Notes: a model not told the origin generated them from the sequence alone. A stretch of 33,815 nucleotides of DNA from W0P28-013 sp963621145 (GCA_963621145.1 CAVFDI010000014.1:1-33815); one strand, 5' to 3'; counted from the stretch's first letter, positions 14,413-22,633 are shown. Numbers and translations: made by a program.

Positions 14413-15369
14413 ATGCAAAAAAACGATTTACGAATAGTATTCATGGGCACGCCCGAATTTGCGGTGGCGAGCCTCGATGCGCTGGTGGTGGGCGGCTACA
14501 ATGTGGTGGGCGTGGTTACCATGCCCGACAAACCCGCTGGGCGCGGATATAAATTGCAATTTTCGGCTGTGAAAGAGTATGCTTTGGCGCACAATCTGCC
14601 GCTGCTTCAGCCCGAAAAACTGAAAAATGAGGAGTTTCTCGAGCAACTGCGTGCGCTGCGTGCCGACCTGCAAATAGTGGTGGCATTCCGCATGCTGCCC
14701 GAGGTGGTTTGGGCTATGCCGCGGCTCGGCACGTTCAATCTGCATGGCTCGTTGCTGCCGCAATATCGTGGCGCTGCGCCCATCAATTGGGCAATAATCA
14801 ACGGCGAAAAAGAGACGGGCGTAACCACATTTTTCTTGCAACAAGAAATCGATACGGGCGACCTGATTTTGCAACGCCGCACGCCAATAAACGATGATGA
14901 CAATGCTGGCACTATTCACGACCGACTGATGGAAATCGGTGCAAAAGCCGTGACCGACACAGTCGACCAAATTTTATCGGGCGATGTTACTGCCACACCG
15001 CAGCAGCATTCGGCTGAACTGAAACCTGCGCCAAAAATTTTTAAGGAGACTTGTCGAATCGATTGGACAAAAAGTGCCAACGAGGTGTTCAATTTTGTGC
15101 GCGGACTGTCGCCTTACCCAACGGCTTGGACCGAACTGCACAACGGCGACGAATGTGTGATGGTGAAGATTTTTGAAGTGGAGCGCGAAATGGCAATGCA
15201 CAATTTGCCTTGTGGCACGCTTGTGAGCGATGGCAAAAAAGTGCTGAAAGTGGCTGTGAACGACGGTTTTGTGCTGATAAAATCGCTGCAAGTGGCTGGC
15301 AAACGCCGCATGAACGCCGCCGAATGGCTTTGCGGAAGTCGTCTGGCCGAAAACGCTATTCTACAATAA
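14413..15369 (+). CDS. fmt: Methionyl-tRNA formyltransferase
   Basis: The enzyme formylates the initiator Met-tRNA using 10-formyltetrahydrofolate. The 318-residue product has the N-terminal formyltransferase fold (RIVFMGTPEFAV), the SLLPQYRGAAPINW loop with catalytic N109 and H111, the EIDTGD motif with the expected catalytic D147, and the C-terminal tRNA-binding domain from about 205. The start follows an A-rich run. Its last 14 bp overlap the end of the convergent HD-domain gene, so no separate terminator exists between them. Confidence 0.97.
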   Translation: MQKNDLRIVFMGTPEFAVASLDALVVGGYNVVGVVTMPDKPAGRGYKLQFSAVKEYALAHNLPLLQPEKLKNEEFLEQLRALRADLQIVVAFRMLPEVVWAMPRLGTFNLHGSLLPQYRGAAPINWAIINGEKETGVTTFFLQQEIDTGDLILQRRTPINDDDNAGTIHDRLMEIGAKAVTDTVDQILSGDVTATPQQHSAELKPAPKIFKETCRIDWTKSANEVFNFVRGLSPYPTAWTELHNGDECVMVKIFEVEREMAMHNLPCGTLVSDGKKVLKVAVNDGFVLIKSLQVAGKRRMNAAEWLCGSRLAENAILQ

Positions 15370-15874
15370 TTTTCTTCGGATCGAGGGCGCGAATCCATGC
15401 ACGAAATTCGTTTGCGCTAATGCCTTCGTGCTGCGCCAAACGGGCAATGGCTGCACCTTCGGGCGTGGCCATTCGCGCAGGATCGGGCATTATGCCAATT
15501 CGCACCAAATCCAAACGATCGGCATCGAAACAGGTATCGACCGTGACCACGCTGGTGCGACTTGCTACCGTGTGCGCCGTGCAAGCCAGATAGAGCATTG
15601 CAAACTTTTCATCATCAATCGGCAATAACTCATTTCGAACCTTGCGCGCTAACTCAGCACCATGCGGACCGTGCATTTGGTCGTGACCATCATTTATGCG
15701 TCGCGAATCGTGGAAAAGTGCGAAAAGCCGCACTACATCGCTGTCTGCACCATTCAATCCCGCTAAAAATAGGCCGTTAAATTCCACTTGCGCCCAATGT
15801 TCTGGCCCGTGAACAGAATGTTCGCCGATGCTGCGCTGCGCATATACGAAATCGTGAATTTTCTGAAAATCCAT
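15356..15874 (-). CDS. HD-domain phosphohydrolase-like protein
   Basis: The 172-residue product has a helical HD-type metal site: H22 or H26 (HGPEHW), the doublet H55-D56 (LFHDSRR), H101 (ACTAHT) and D117/D119 (CFDADRLDL). HD proteins usually hydrolyse nucleotide phosphates or act on related phosphoesters; the substrate cannot be told from sequence. It lies 60 bp downstream of cstA in the same direction, so it may be the last gene of that transcript. Its 3' end overlaps the 3' end of fmt by 14 bp. Confidence 0.82.
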   Translation of the reverse strand: MDFQKIHDFVYAQRSIGEHSVHGPEHWAQVEFNGLFLAGLNGADSDVVRLFALFHDSRRINDGHDQMHGPHGAELARKVRNELLPIDDEKFAMLYLACTAHTVASRTSVVTVDTCFDADRLDLVRIGIMPDPARMATPEGAAIARLAQHEGISANEFRAWIRALDPKKIIVE

Positions 15875-15933
15875 ATTTAAAGTTATCGTGTAGATAAATT
15901 GATGAGTTTAATGGTTCAGTTGAGGCTGATAGG

Positions 15934-17376
15934 TTAGTTGTTGGTTCGTGTTTGGTTGAATTTTAATTTCCAATGGGCGAAGATTGTGGCACAGACCACG
16001 CATACTACAGCCGATGTGGCATAGCCAATCCAGATTGGTAGCGCGAAGCCTTCGGGCGCAACTATGATGTAGCAAGTTGAGACGGCCGTCATGAACAGTG
16101 CAGGCACTAGCGCAATCACATAGCCCCAGCGATATTGCGAATTTCGACAGAGAAAGACAACGCTAGTCCACAGGGTGAAAGCCGCCAAGGTCTGATTTGT
16201 CCACGAAAAATAACGCCAAACAACTTCGAAATCGACGAAAGTCATGCCAAAAACCACGGCAAACATCGGCAACGAAATGATTAACCGTTTTGGAATGGAT
16301 TTTTGTTCGAGATGCAGAAAATCTGCCACTATCAGGCGTGCGCTGCGCAAAGCCGTATCGCCCGAAGTGATGGGCGCAACCACCACACCAATGATGGCCA
16401 AGATGCCACCAACTTTTCCCAGCCAAGTGCGTGAAATTTTGTCGATGATCAGCGCTGCAATGTTTTCGCCGTGATGCTCGGCTGCAAAGGCTTGCAGACC
16501 ATCAATTCCGCCAAAAAATGAACCTGCTGCGGCAGCCCAAATGAGTGCCAAAATGCCTTCGGCCACCATGGCACCGTAGAAAATGCGTCGTCCTTGGCGT
16601 TCGTTGGTCATGCAGCGCGCCATGATGGGCGATTGCGTGCCGTGGAAACCGCTGATTGCGCCGCAAGCAATGCTCACAAACATCATCGGGAAGAGCGGAT
16701 AACCGTTTGGATCGCGACTTTGCAGACCATCGGTTACTTCGGGAATTGGTGCGTTGCTCACAAACATCATCACCATGATGCCAACGCCCATAAACAGCAG
16801 CACGCCGCCGAAAATAGGGTAGAGGTGTCCAATTATTTTGTCGATTGGCAGCAGTGTGGCAAGCATGTAGTAGACGAAAACAATCAAAATCCACCACATC
16901 ACGCTGATGTTTTCGACTAAGCCGTGAAGCAGATTGGCAGGACCAGTAAGAAAAGTGGTGGTGAGTAAAAGTAGCAAAACGAGCGACAGCACGCGCATGA
17001 AGTGTTTCACGCCGTTGCCGAGTTCGCCGCCAACTATTTCGGGCAGACTCACGCCGCCTTTGCGCAGCGACATCATTCCCGAGAGATAGTCGTGAACGCC
17101 GCCTGCAAAAATGGTTCCGAAAACAATCCACAGAAAAGCACTCGGTCCGAAGAAAATGCCCATGATTGCGCCAAAAATCGGCCCCAGACCAGCGATATTC
17201 AGAAATTGAACCAAAAAAATTCGCCAACCCGACATCGGCACATAGTCCACACCGTCGGCATGCGTGATGGCAGGCGTTGGGCGCGATGCGTCGATGCCGA
17301 AAATCTTTTCTACAACCGCTCCATAGACCACGTAGCCCACCACGAGCAGCACTATTGATGAAATGAAGGTTATCAT
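15934..17376 (-). CDS. CstA family peptide/pyruvate transporter-like membrane protein
   Basis: The 480-residue protein is hydrophobic with about 12-13 membrane helices. It shows CstA-family segments such as LNIAGLGPIFGAIMG near the start, GGVHDYLSGMMSLRKGG, ISGFHGTQSPI and GDTALRSARLI. E. coli CstA is about 700 residues; this shorter form lacks its extra C-terminal part, as is usual for the Bacteroidetes members I recall. CstA proteins take up peptides or pyruvate during carbon limitation. It lies downstream of der, separated by a short repeat. Confidence 0.9.
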   Translation of the reverse strand: MITFISSIVLLVVGYVVYGAVVEKIFGIDASRPTPAITHADGVDYVPMSGWRIFLVQFLNIAGLGPIFGAIMGIFFGPSAFLWIVFGTIFAGGVHDYLSGMMSLRKGGVSLPEIVGGELGNGVKHFMRVLSLVLLLLLTTTFLTGPANLLHGLVENISVMWWILIVFVYYMLATLLPIDKIIGHLYPIFGGVLLFMGVGIMVMMFVSNAPIPEVTDGLQSRDPNGYPLFPMMFVSIACGAISGFHGTQSPIMARCMTNERQGRRIFYGAMVAEGILALIWAAAAGSFFGGIDGLQAFAAEHHGENIAALIIDKISRTWLGKVGGILAIIGVVVAPITSGDTALRSARLIVADFLHLEQKSIPKRLIISLPMFAVVFGMTFVDFEVVWRYFSWTNQTLAAFTLWTSVVFLCRNSQYRWGYVIALVPALFMTAVSTCYIIVAPEGFALPIWIGYATSAVVCVVCATIFAHWKLKFNQTRTNN

Positions 17377-17392
17377 TTTTTTTGTTGACGAG

Positions 17393-17436
17393 TTGAAAAG
17401 TGCGTAAAGTAGAAAGCAAAAAGTTTATAAAGTGTG
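17393..17436. repeat. Quasi-tandem AAAGTTTATAAAG-type repeat
   Basis: The gap between der and cstA is filled with variants of GTAAAGTAGAAAG and AAAGTTTATAAAG, the same words seen after tonB and before the fucose-isomerase-like gene's end. Confidence 0.5.
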
Positions 17437-17447
17437 TAGTTGTGCAA

Positions 17448-18758
17448 TCACTTCTGCCTTGGGAACAACAAAATTGGCGTGCCGTTGAAATTCCAGTTTT
17501 CGCGCAATTTGTTTTCCAAGAAACGAAGATATGGCGATTTGATGTATTGCGGCAAATTGGCAAAGAAAACGAACGTAGGTACTTGAGTATTAGGTAGTTG
17601 CGCTACATATTTTATCTTCACATATTTGCCTTTGATGGCTGGTGGCGGATAATTTTCAATCAGCGGCAAGAAGAATTCGTTCAGTTTTGCAGTTGGCACT
17701 TTGCGATATTTGTTTTCGTAAACCTGCATGGCGGTTTCGATCACTTTGAAAATGCGCTGTTTGGTGAGTGCCGACGCAAAAACTATCGGAAAATCGACAA
17801 ATGGAGCCAGTCGTTCGCGAATTTTGCTCTCGAATTGTTTGATGTCTTTTGCCTCTTTTTTTTCTACCAAATCCCACTTATTCACGCACACCACCAAGCC
17901 TTTTCGGTTTTTTTGAATGAGTGAAAAAATGTTCAGATCTTGGCTCTCGATGCCGCGTGTGGCGTCTATCATCAGCACGCAAACATCGCTGCTTTCGATG
18001 GCGCGAATGGCGCGAATAACCGAATAATACTCGATGTCTTCGTTCACTTTGGCTTTTTTGCGAATGCCTGCAGTATCGACCAAATAGAATGCGTGACCGA
18101 ACTTGTCGTATTTTGTGTAGATGGAGTCGCGCGTGGTGCCTGCAATGTCGGTTACGATGTGGCGCTCTTCGCCGATGAATGCGTTCACAATGGACGATTT
18201 GCCTGCGTTTGGTCTGCCCACGATGGCTATTTTCGGAAGGTCTTCCAACTCGTCGTTCACATCGGGTTTCAGATGTTTCAGCAGTTCGTCGAGCAGTTCG
18301 CCAGTGCCAAGACCATTCACGGCCGACAAGATGAACGGATCGCCAAGTCCGAGTTTGTAGAATTCTGCCGCCTGATATTGCAGTTCGAAAGTATCGACTT
18401 TGTTGGCCACCAAAATTACGGGCTTTTTGCTGCGGCGGAGAATTTCTGCCACATGCGTATCGAGGTCGGTAACGCCATTCAGCGCATCAACCACAAACAT
18501 AATCACATCGGCCTCTTCGATGGCAATGTTCACTTGGCGGTTGATCTCTTCTTCGAAAATATCGTCGGAATTGACTACCCAGCCGCCCGTGTCGACCACC
18601 GAAAAAGTGCGTCCGCCCCATTCGCTAAGGCCATATTGGCGGTCGCGCGTGGTGCCAGCCTCTTCGTTCACAATGGCGCGCCGAGTCTGCGTAAGACGAT
18701 TGAAAAGCGTCGATTTCCCGACATTTGGCCTGCCAACAATGGCCACAAGATTTCCCAT
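17448..18758 (-). CDS. der: Ribosome-biogenesis GTPase Der (EngA)
   Basis: This essential double GTPase acts in 50S subunit assembly. The 436-residue product has two G domains in tandem. The first has GRPNVGKS (9-16), DTGG and NKVD (119-122). The second has GRPNAGKS (181-188), DTAGIRKKAKV and NKWD around 292. A KH-like C-terminal domain follows (VKIKYVAQLPNTQVPTFVFFANLP). Length is normal. Its promoter is the 39-bp block at 18802-18840, which is duplicated in front of the toxin-antitoxin module. Confidence 0.97.
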   Translation of the reverse strand: MGNLVAIVGRPNVGKSTLFNRLTQTRRAIVNEEAGTTRDRQYGLSEWGGRTFSVVDTGGWVVNSDDIFEEEINRQVNIAIEEADVIMFVVDALNGVTDLDTHVAEILRRSKKPVILVANKVDTFELQYQAAEFYKLGLGDPFILSAVNGLGTGELLDELLKHLKPDVNDELEDLPKIAIVGRPNAGKSSIVNAFIGEERHIVTDIAGTTRDSIYTKYDKFGHAFYLVDTAGIRKKAKVNEDIEYYSVIRAIRAIESSDVCVLMIDATRGIESQDLNIFSLIQKNRKGLVVCVNKWDLVEKKEAKDIKQFESKIRERLAPFVDFPIVFASALTKQRIFKVIETAMQVYENKYRKVPTAKLNEFFLPLIENYPPPAIKGKYVKIKYVAQLPNTQVPTFVFFANLPQYIKSPYLRFLENKLRENWNFNGTPILLFPRQK

Positions 18759-18801
18759 AACGAACTATTTTTTAGCGATTTACAAAAACATGTTCCAAAC
18801 T

Positions 18802-18840
18802 TGCAAAGGTACGAAAAATTTCTCGATCTGCAAAATTGGG
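18802..18840 (-). promoter_or_regulatory. der promoter, copy of a duplicated 39-bp promoter block
   Basis: On the minus strand this block reads TTTG, 19 bp, TACCTTTG (the -7 box at 18811-18804), a perfect Bacteroidetes promoter, 46 bp before the der ATG. The 39 bp match 19575-19613 at 38 positions, in the same orientation, and the two blocks flank the toxin-antitoxin genes. Confidence 0.85.
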
Positions 18841-18852
18841 CGAATTGGGGGC

Positions 18853-18880
18853 AAAAAAAGCCACCCAAACAAGGGCGGCT
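18853..18880 (-). terminator. Intrinsic terminator of the toxin-antitoxin operon
   Basis: On the minus strand AGCCGCCC and GGGTGGCT form an 8-bp stem (one G-U) around a TTGTTT loop, followed by seven T. It lies 20 bp after the toxin stop and just before the der promoter block, so it separates the two transcripts. Confidence 0.85.
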
Positions 18881-18899
18881 AGTCATTATTCGTATTTTT

Positions 18900-19361
18900 T
18901 CAAATAGTTGAATAAGGGGTAAGCGGCAATCGACCAATTTCTTTGGGCGAAATCACCCGTACGTTGTTGTACTGATATTGCTTAAAATCCTTTTTGTTGT
19001 TGGTGATGTAGGTAAAACATTTTGCTTTCTCGCCAGCTACAAATTGAATGTTATCTTCGATGTCCATTTCTGATCTGTGCAAAGCATTTTCAATGTCGGA
19101 ATCGGTTAGACCAATTACATTAAACTGGTGCATTAGCCATTCGATGTATTCTACAATTTTTTGTCGGTGTTCAGTGTCTTTCTTTCTGCCCTGCAACGTC
19201 GAAATGGTCTGCGCCACGGCGAGTGCCGAGGTATACAATTCGCAATCGCGCAATTTTGTGAGTTTACCCATAGCGATCAAATCGGCCTTAACTTCTCGGA
19301 AATGACCGACAAACACATTTGTATCGACAAATATGCGTCTCGCTTTTTTGCTGCTTTTCAT
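18900..19361 (-). CDS. PIN-domain protein, probable VapC-like toxin
   Basis: The 153-residue product begins IFVDTNVFVGHF with the first metal-binding aspartate of PIN ribonucleases (D13). Further acidic positions fit the site: E41, D100/D103 in SEMDIEDNIQ, and D125 in ITNNKKDF. Such proteins cut tRNA or rRNA when freed from their antitoxin. Its start overlaps the upstream 64-residue gene by 4 nt (ATGA), the standard antitoxin-toxin order. The pair lies between der and trmD, flanked by promoter repeats. Confidence 0.82.
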   Translation of the reverse strand: MKSSKKARRIFVDTNVFVGHFREVKADLIAMGKLTKLRDCELYTSALAVAQTISTLQGRKKDTEHRQKIVEYIEWLMHQFNVIGLTDSDIENALHRSEMDIEDNIQFVAGEKAKCFTYITNNKKDFKQYQYNNVRVISPKEIGRLPLTPYSTI

Positions 19362-19552
19362 AAAATGACGCTTGAGTATTTGCGAATTTCGGCTGGAGTT
19401 AGTAATTCCTTATAGTTGGCAGCAAAAAATTGATGCATAGCATCTTCGAGCAAAACTTTTTTGGTAACACCACCGCGTTTCAACACCAAATCCATGCTTT
19501 CCTTGGCAAGTTGCTCGCGTTTCAACATTTCTGGATTTTTCTTGTTTTGCAT
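19358..19552 (-). CDS. Small antitoxin-like protein upstream of the PIN toxin
   Basis: The 64-residue, basic N-terminal, helix-rich product (starts MQNKKNPEMLKREQ, ends RKYSSVIL) overlaps the PIN gene by 4 nt. I do not recognise a named DNA-binding fold. The antitoxin role is inferred from size, order and overlap. The frame runs open to 19639, but the promoter -7 box at 19584-19577 lies inside that extension, so ATG 19552 is the start, with a leader of roughly 18 nt. Confidence 0.7.
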   Translation of the reverse strand: MQNKKNPEMLKREQLAKESMDLVLKRGGVTKKVLLEDAMHQFFAANYKELLTPAEIRKYSSVIL

Positions 19553-19574
19553 AATGGTAATTTTTAAAACTTGA

Positions 19575-19613
19575 TGCAAAGGTACGAAAAATTTCTCGAA
19601 CTGCAAAATTGGG
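19575..19613 (-). promoter_or_regulatory. Toxin-antitoxin promoter, second copy of the 39-bp block
   Basis: This has the same TTTG-N19-TACCTTTG layout as the der promoter, with one base different in 39. The -7 box is 19584-19577. It should drive the antitoxin-toxin pair. Confidence 0.85.
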
Positions 19614-19731
19614 AGATTTTGGCAATGAATGGGGAACACCGAGATTAATTACAACTACAAAATGCGGAAGTGCCATGGCTCATCCCTTTAATCAAACAAG
19701 CAATTTTCTGACCAGAAATCAGAAACTTTGC

Positions 19732-20415
19732 TCATTTCTCCGAAAGAAGATTTGGACGAAGCAGTTTGGTGCGCTCGATGGATTGTTGGTGCTCCCATTC
19801 GGCAATTTTGCGTTCGTTGCCCGAGAGCAGTATTTCGGGAACGCGCCAGCCGTTGAACTCGGCGGGGCGGGTGTAGACTGGCGGTGCTATCAGCCCATCT
19901 TGAAACGAGTCGGAAAGAGCCGATTGCTCGTCGCCCATGGCACCAGGCAGCAGTCGCACCACGGCATCGGCCACCACGGCAGCAGGCAGTTCGCCGCCCG
20001 TAAGCACATAGTCGCCAATGGTTATTTCGCGAGTTATCAGGTGTTCGCGCACGCGGTGATCCACGCCTTTGTAGTGGCCGCACAAGATGATGATGTTTTG
20101 CAGCAGCGACAGATCGTTGGCCATGCGCTGAGTGAATTGTTCGCCATCGGGAGCCATAAAAATGACTTCGTCGTAGTGGCGTTCGCTCTTCAGCTTTTCG
20201 ATGATGCGAAAAATCGGTTCTATTTGCATCACCATGCCAGCCCCGAAGCCAAAGGCGTAGTCGTCAACGCGATGATGGCGCAGATCGGTGCTGTAGTCGC
20301 GCAGGTTGTGAATGACTATTTCGGCTATTCCGCGGTCGCACGCACGTCGCACAATGCTGTTGCGCAGCGGACTTTCGAGCAATTCGGGCAAAACTGTGAT
20401 GATGTCGATTCGCAT
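19732..20415 (-). CDS. trmD: tRNA (guanine-N1-)-methyltransferase
   Basis: The enzyme methylates G37 of tRNAs next to the anticodon and prevents frameshifting. The 227-residue product has the SPOUT knot signatures ILCGHYKGVDHRV and IGDYVLTGGELPA, the RRACDRG and DDYAFGFGAGMV segments near the N-terminus, and the C-terminal YTRPAEFNGWRVPEILLSG helix region. The start is the first Met of the family signature MRIDIITVLPE. The about 118 bp between its stop and the antitoxin promoter hold only a weak 6-bp hairpin (19705-19725). Confidence 0.96.
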   Translation of the reverse strand: MRIDIITVLPELLESPLRNSIVRRACDRGIAEIVIHNLRDYSTDLRHHRVDDYAFGFGAGMVMQIEPIFRIIEKLKSERHYDEVIFMAPDGEQFTQRMANDLSLLQNIIILCGHYKGVDHRVREHLITREITIGDYVLTGGELPAAVVADAVVRLLPGAMGDEQSALSDSFQDGLIAPPVYTRPAEFNGWRVPEILLSGNERKIAEWEHQQSIERTKLLRPNLLSEK

Positions 20416-20475
20416 ATTCAGTTAGGAGTTAGGAGTGAGAAGTTAGTAGTTAGAAGTGAGTAATGAGAAGTGTGG
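20416..20475. repeat. Quasi-tandem GTTAGGAG/GTTAGTAGTTAGAAG repeat
   Basis: Directly upstream of trmD the plus strand carries repeated variants of AGTTAGGAG and AGAAGTTAGTAGTTAG. It is one of several short repeat families that fill gaps between genes here. Confidence 0.55.
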
Positions 20476-20507
20476 GGCATTTAACACTATTTGCAAACTA
20501 TGAGCAC

Positions 20508-20526
20508 GGACACACTCGGTGCGTCC
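20508..20526. repeat. REP-like hairpin, GGACACAC/GTGCGTCC
   Basis: GGACACAC and GTGCGTCC pair around a TCG loop, with one mismatch on the plus strand that becomes a G-U pair on the minus strand. It is G/C-rich in an A/T-rich gap and recalls dispersed palindromes of the form GGGACGCACC...GTCC in other genomes. AAACTTT-type repeats (20529-20560) follow up to the next gene. Confidence 0.4.
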
Positions 20527-20565
20527 CTGCTTTATAAACTTTTAAACTTTACAAACTTTCGAACT

Positions 20566-21804
20566 CTAGTGTACTCGCTGCGTGTGGTTCATCTCGAAGA
20601 AGTCGGTGAGCGCATCGACCCAGTTGCCGTGCAGAAGCACATGGTGGTTGCCAATTGGGTTGTTGAAGAAATATCCGCAAGGTGAGCCAAGGTGCATGCG
20701 CACTTGTGTGCGGCAAACATCGTCGAAATCGGTGTTTTGTAGCAGTCGCGCTGTGGTTACATAGAACTGATCGAGTGCGCCGCCGCCACATTTCAATAGT
20801 GTGTAATCGCCGCTAGGCAGAACGCCTTGCACTGCCACACCGCTGAGACTTTCGAAGTGGTTGCGCACGATGTACGATTTTGTCTGTTTCAGTCCGATGG
20901 TGCAATGCGCCAGCAGAATGGAGTTGTCGTGCATGTTTATCTGCGAAGGATTGCACATGAAACCGTCGATGCCCGTCACGGTTTTGGCGGCTAGCATGGT
21001 GAAAACGGTTTGCATATCGCCTTCGCAACCAGCAATGATGCCTTCGTCGTTGAGCAGCGACAGTGCCAAGCAGCCCGTCGTGCCGATGCGTGGAATGAGT
21101 CCGAAGCACTGAATGGTGAATGCGTCGAGTGCATAACGGCTGCAGACCATTTTCACGGCGCAGTAGAGTCGATAGGCTTTTATCACTTCGTCGATATTGG
21201 GTTCGCGAACTGCCGAAGCGTTTTTCACAAAGAGTTCGGCATTGGCGCGCACTTCATCATCTGCTATTTTCTGAAAATTCTCGACCACCTCATCTAATGG
21301 CACATCAACAAACTCTACGCCCCAACGACGGCGCGCGGCTTCGTAGTCTACTCCGCTGGCAATCAGCCATTTAGATGGCTCGCCAATTACGCCAATGCGT
21401 TTGCCAGCCAACAGATTTTTGCGTTCAAAAAGTGTTTTGTAGGCATTCAATTCGCCAAGAACCACAGCTTCGTCGCCATGAATGATGTGGCATTCGGCAC
21501 CTTGTTGGCGCGCCCAAGTGTTGATTTCGAGCGATGCCGCCAGCGAGTTTTGCAGTCCATCGGTGAGCAGCACAATGGGTTTGGGCAGTTGGTCGTAGTA
21601 ACTGCGAAAGACGAATTCCGTTCCGCCGCTCGAGATGAAGACGATTTGCAGTTCGTTCTTTTCGATGGCATCGATGGCGTCGGGCGAAATGATGTGGACA
21701 TCGTAGTGCGCGTCGAGCATGTCGAACAGCGCGCGATGTGCGTGACGAATGGTGCCTTGCTTGTTCAGCTCCGAGGCGAAGGTGATGAGATTTAAGGGAG
21801 TCAT
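20566..21804 (-). CDS. L-fucose isomerase-like sugar isomerase family protein
   Basis: The 412-residue product resembles the L-fucose/L-arabinose isomerase superfamily. An N-terminal alpha/beta part includes LPKPIVLLTDGLQNSLAASLEI. The middle part has FGLIPRIGTTGCLALSLLNDEGIIAGCEGD, where E and D are likely metal ligands, and the C-terminal domain includes LLAHCTIG and HLGSPCGYFFNNPIGNHHVLLHGNW. The substrate cannot be stated; no fucose operon is nearby. It lies 151 bp upstream of trmD with three kinds of repeats between, so they may not share a transcript. Confidence 0.7.
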   Translation of the reverse strand: MTPLNLITFASELNKQGTIRHAHRALFDMLDAHYDVHIISPDAIDAIEKNELQIVFISSGGTEFVFRSYYDQLPKPIVLLTDGLQNSLAASLEINTWARQQGAECHIIHGDEAVVLGELNAYKTLFERKNLLAGKRIGVIGEPSKWLIASGVDYEAARRRWGVEFVDVPLDEVVENFQKIADDEVRANAELFVKNASAVREPNIDEVIKAYRLYCAVKMVCSRYALDAFTIQCFGLIPRIGTTGCLALSLLNDEGIIAGCEGDMQTVFTMLAAKTVTGIDGFMCNPSQINMHDNSILLAHCTIGLKQTKSYIVRNHFESLSGVAVQGVLPSGDYTLLKCGGGALDQFYVTTARLLQNTDFDDVCRTQVRMHLGSPCGYFFNNPIGNHHVLLHGNWVDALTDFFEMNHTQRVH

Positions 21805-21866
21805 ATTTTGTGAGTTATGAATTTTGAATTAGGAATAAAGTTGATTTTTGAAAAAATAGTCGCGAT

Positions 21867-22472
21867 TTACATTTTTACGATCGGTTTAACCCATTCAGGT
21901 AGGGGATTTTCGTAGGTCTTGTATGTTGTTCCGTCAACTGTGCGCAATACGAGCCGCGGATTCTCGTTTTCAATGGAATTGTCGTAAAAATAGGCGCGAT
22001 CGACAAATTCAACGGCAGATGCTGCCTGCTCTAATGATTTATAATAACGACTAATCACCTTTGAAATTGGTACTTCGTGACCGCCTGAAAGGTAGCGTTT
22101 TGTGATGCGCTCGACATTGATGATGGGATCTTTGGTGCAAACGAAAAAAAATCGAACGAAAAAACCAGATTCTTTTGCTTCTCTCAAAAATTCGAGTTTC
22201 TCTGCACTCGAAAAAACAGTTTCAAAGGTGAACGATTTACCTTCTGCAAGACATCCGTAGCGCCATTTTGTGGCAAATTCAGCGGCTGCACGCACTGCCG
22301 ATTCTGAATTCCAATCGCCAAAACGCTGTTGTGCGATGTTGTCAGGATTGATATAGATGGCATCGTGACTCCATTCGCTTTGCAGCAATTGGAGTGTGGT
22401 TGTAGTTTTGCCAGAACCATTTGGTCCAGCAACCACGCACAAAACTGGTTTTTGCTCGCTAGATTTTTTCAC
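21867..22472 (-). CDS. Zeta-toxin-like P-loop kinase
   Basis: The 201-residue product has a Walker A motif at about 16-23 (GPNGSGKT), the zeta-like substrate segment YINPDNIAQQRFG, FTFETVFSS, and the arginine-bearing ERITKRYLSGGHEVP lid. It fits the zeta toxin / COG4185 ATPase group. Zeta toxins phosphorylate UDP-N-acetylglucosamine and block wall synthesis; whether this one does is inference. The start codon is GTG at 22472, and it overlaps the stop of a 54-residue upstream gene (GTGA), typical of antitoxin-toxin pairs. Confidence 0.82.
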   Translation of the reverse strand: MKKSSEQKPVLCVVAGPNGSGKTTTTLQLLQSEWSHDAIYINPDNIAQQRFGDWNSESAVRAAAEFATKWRYGCLAEGKSFTFETVFSSAEKLEFLREAKESGFFVRFFFVCTKDPIINVERITKRYLSGGHEVPISKVISRYYKSLEQAASAVEFVDRAYFYDNSIENENPRLVLRTVDGTTYKTYENPLPEWVKPIVKM

Positions 22473-22633
22473 TTTTTAGAACGATTTTGAGCAATGTGTT
22501 GTCGAACTTCGTCCATGCGGCGGTCGAGTTCGCGCTGCACTTTGGCGGAATTTTCGAGAATGTCCTTATGCACACGCTCCATCACTTCGGCAAGCATGGC
22601 ATCGGTGGGATAATCTTTGCTGTAGGGGGACAT
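22469..22633 (-). CDS. 54-residue partner (putative antitoxin) of the zeta-like kinase
   Basis: An ATG at 22633 opens a 54-codon frame ending in TGA at 22469 inside the GTG start of the kinase. The product starts MSPYSKDYPTDAMLAEVMER and continues as a charged helix ending AQNRSKK. Size, order and 4-nt overlap suggest an antitoxin. I do not recognise its family, and the epsilon antitoxin of the classical zeta system is longer. Candidate promoters lie at 22696-22689 and 22806-22799. Confidence 0.65.
   Translation of the reverse strand: MSPYSKDYPTDAMLAEVMERVHKDILENSAKVQRELDRRMDEVRQHIAQNRSKK

Noticed and set aside
19553..19639. 29-codon N-terminal extension of the antitoxin-like protein
   Set aside because: It covers the promoter block at 19575-19613; ATG 19552 gives a short leader and the 4-nt overlap context.
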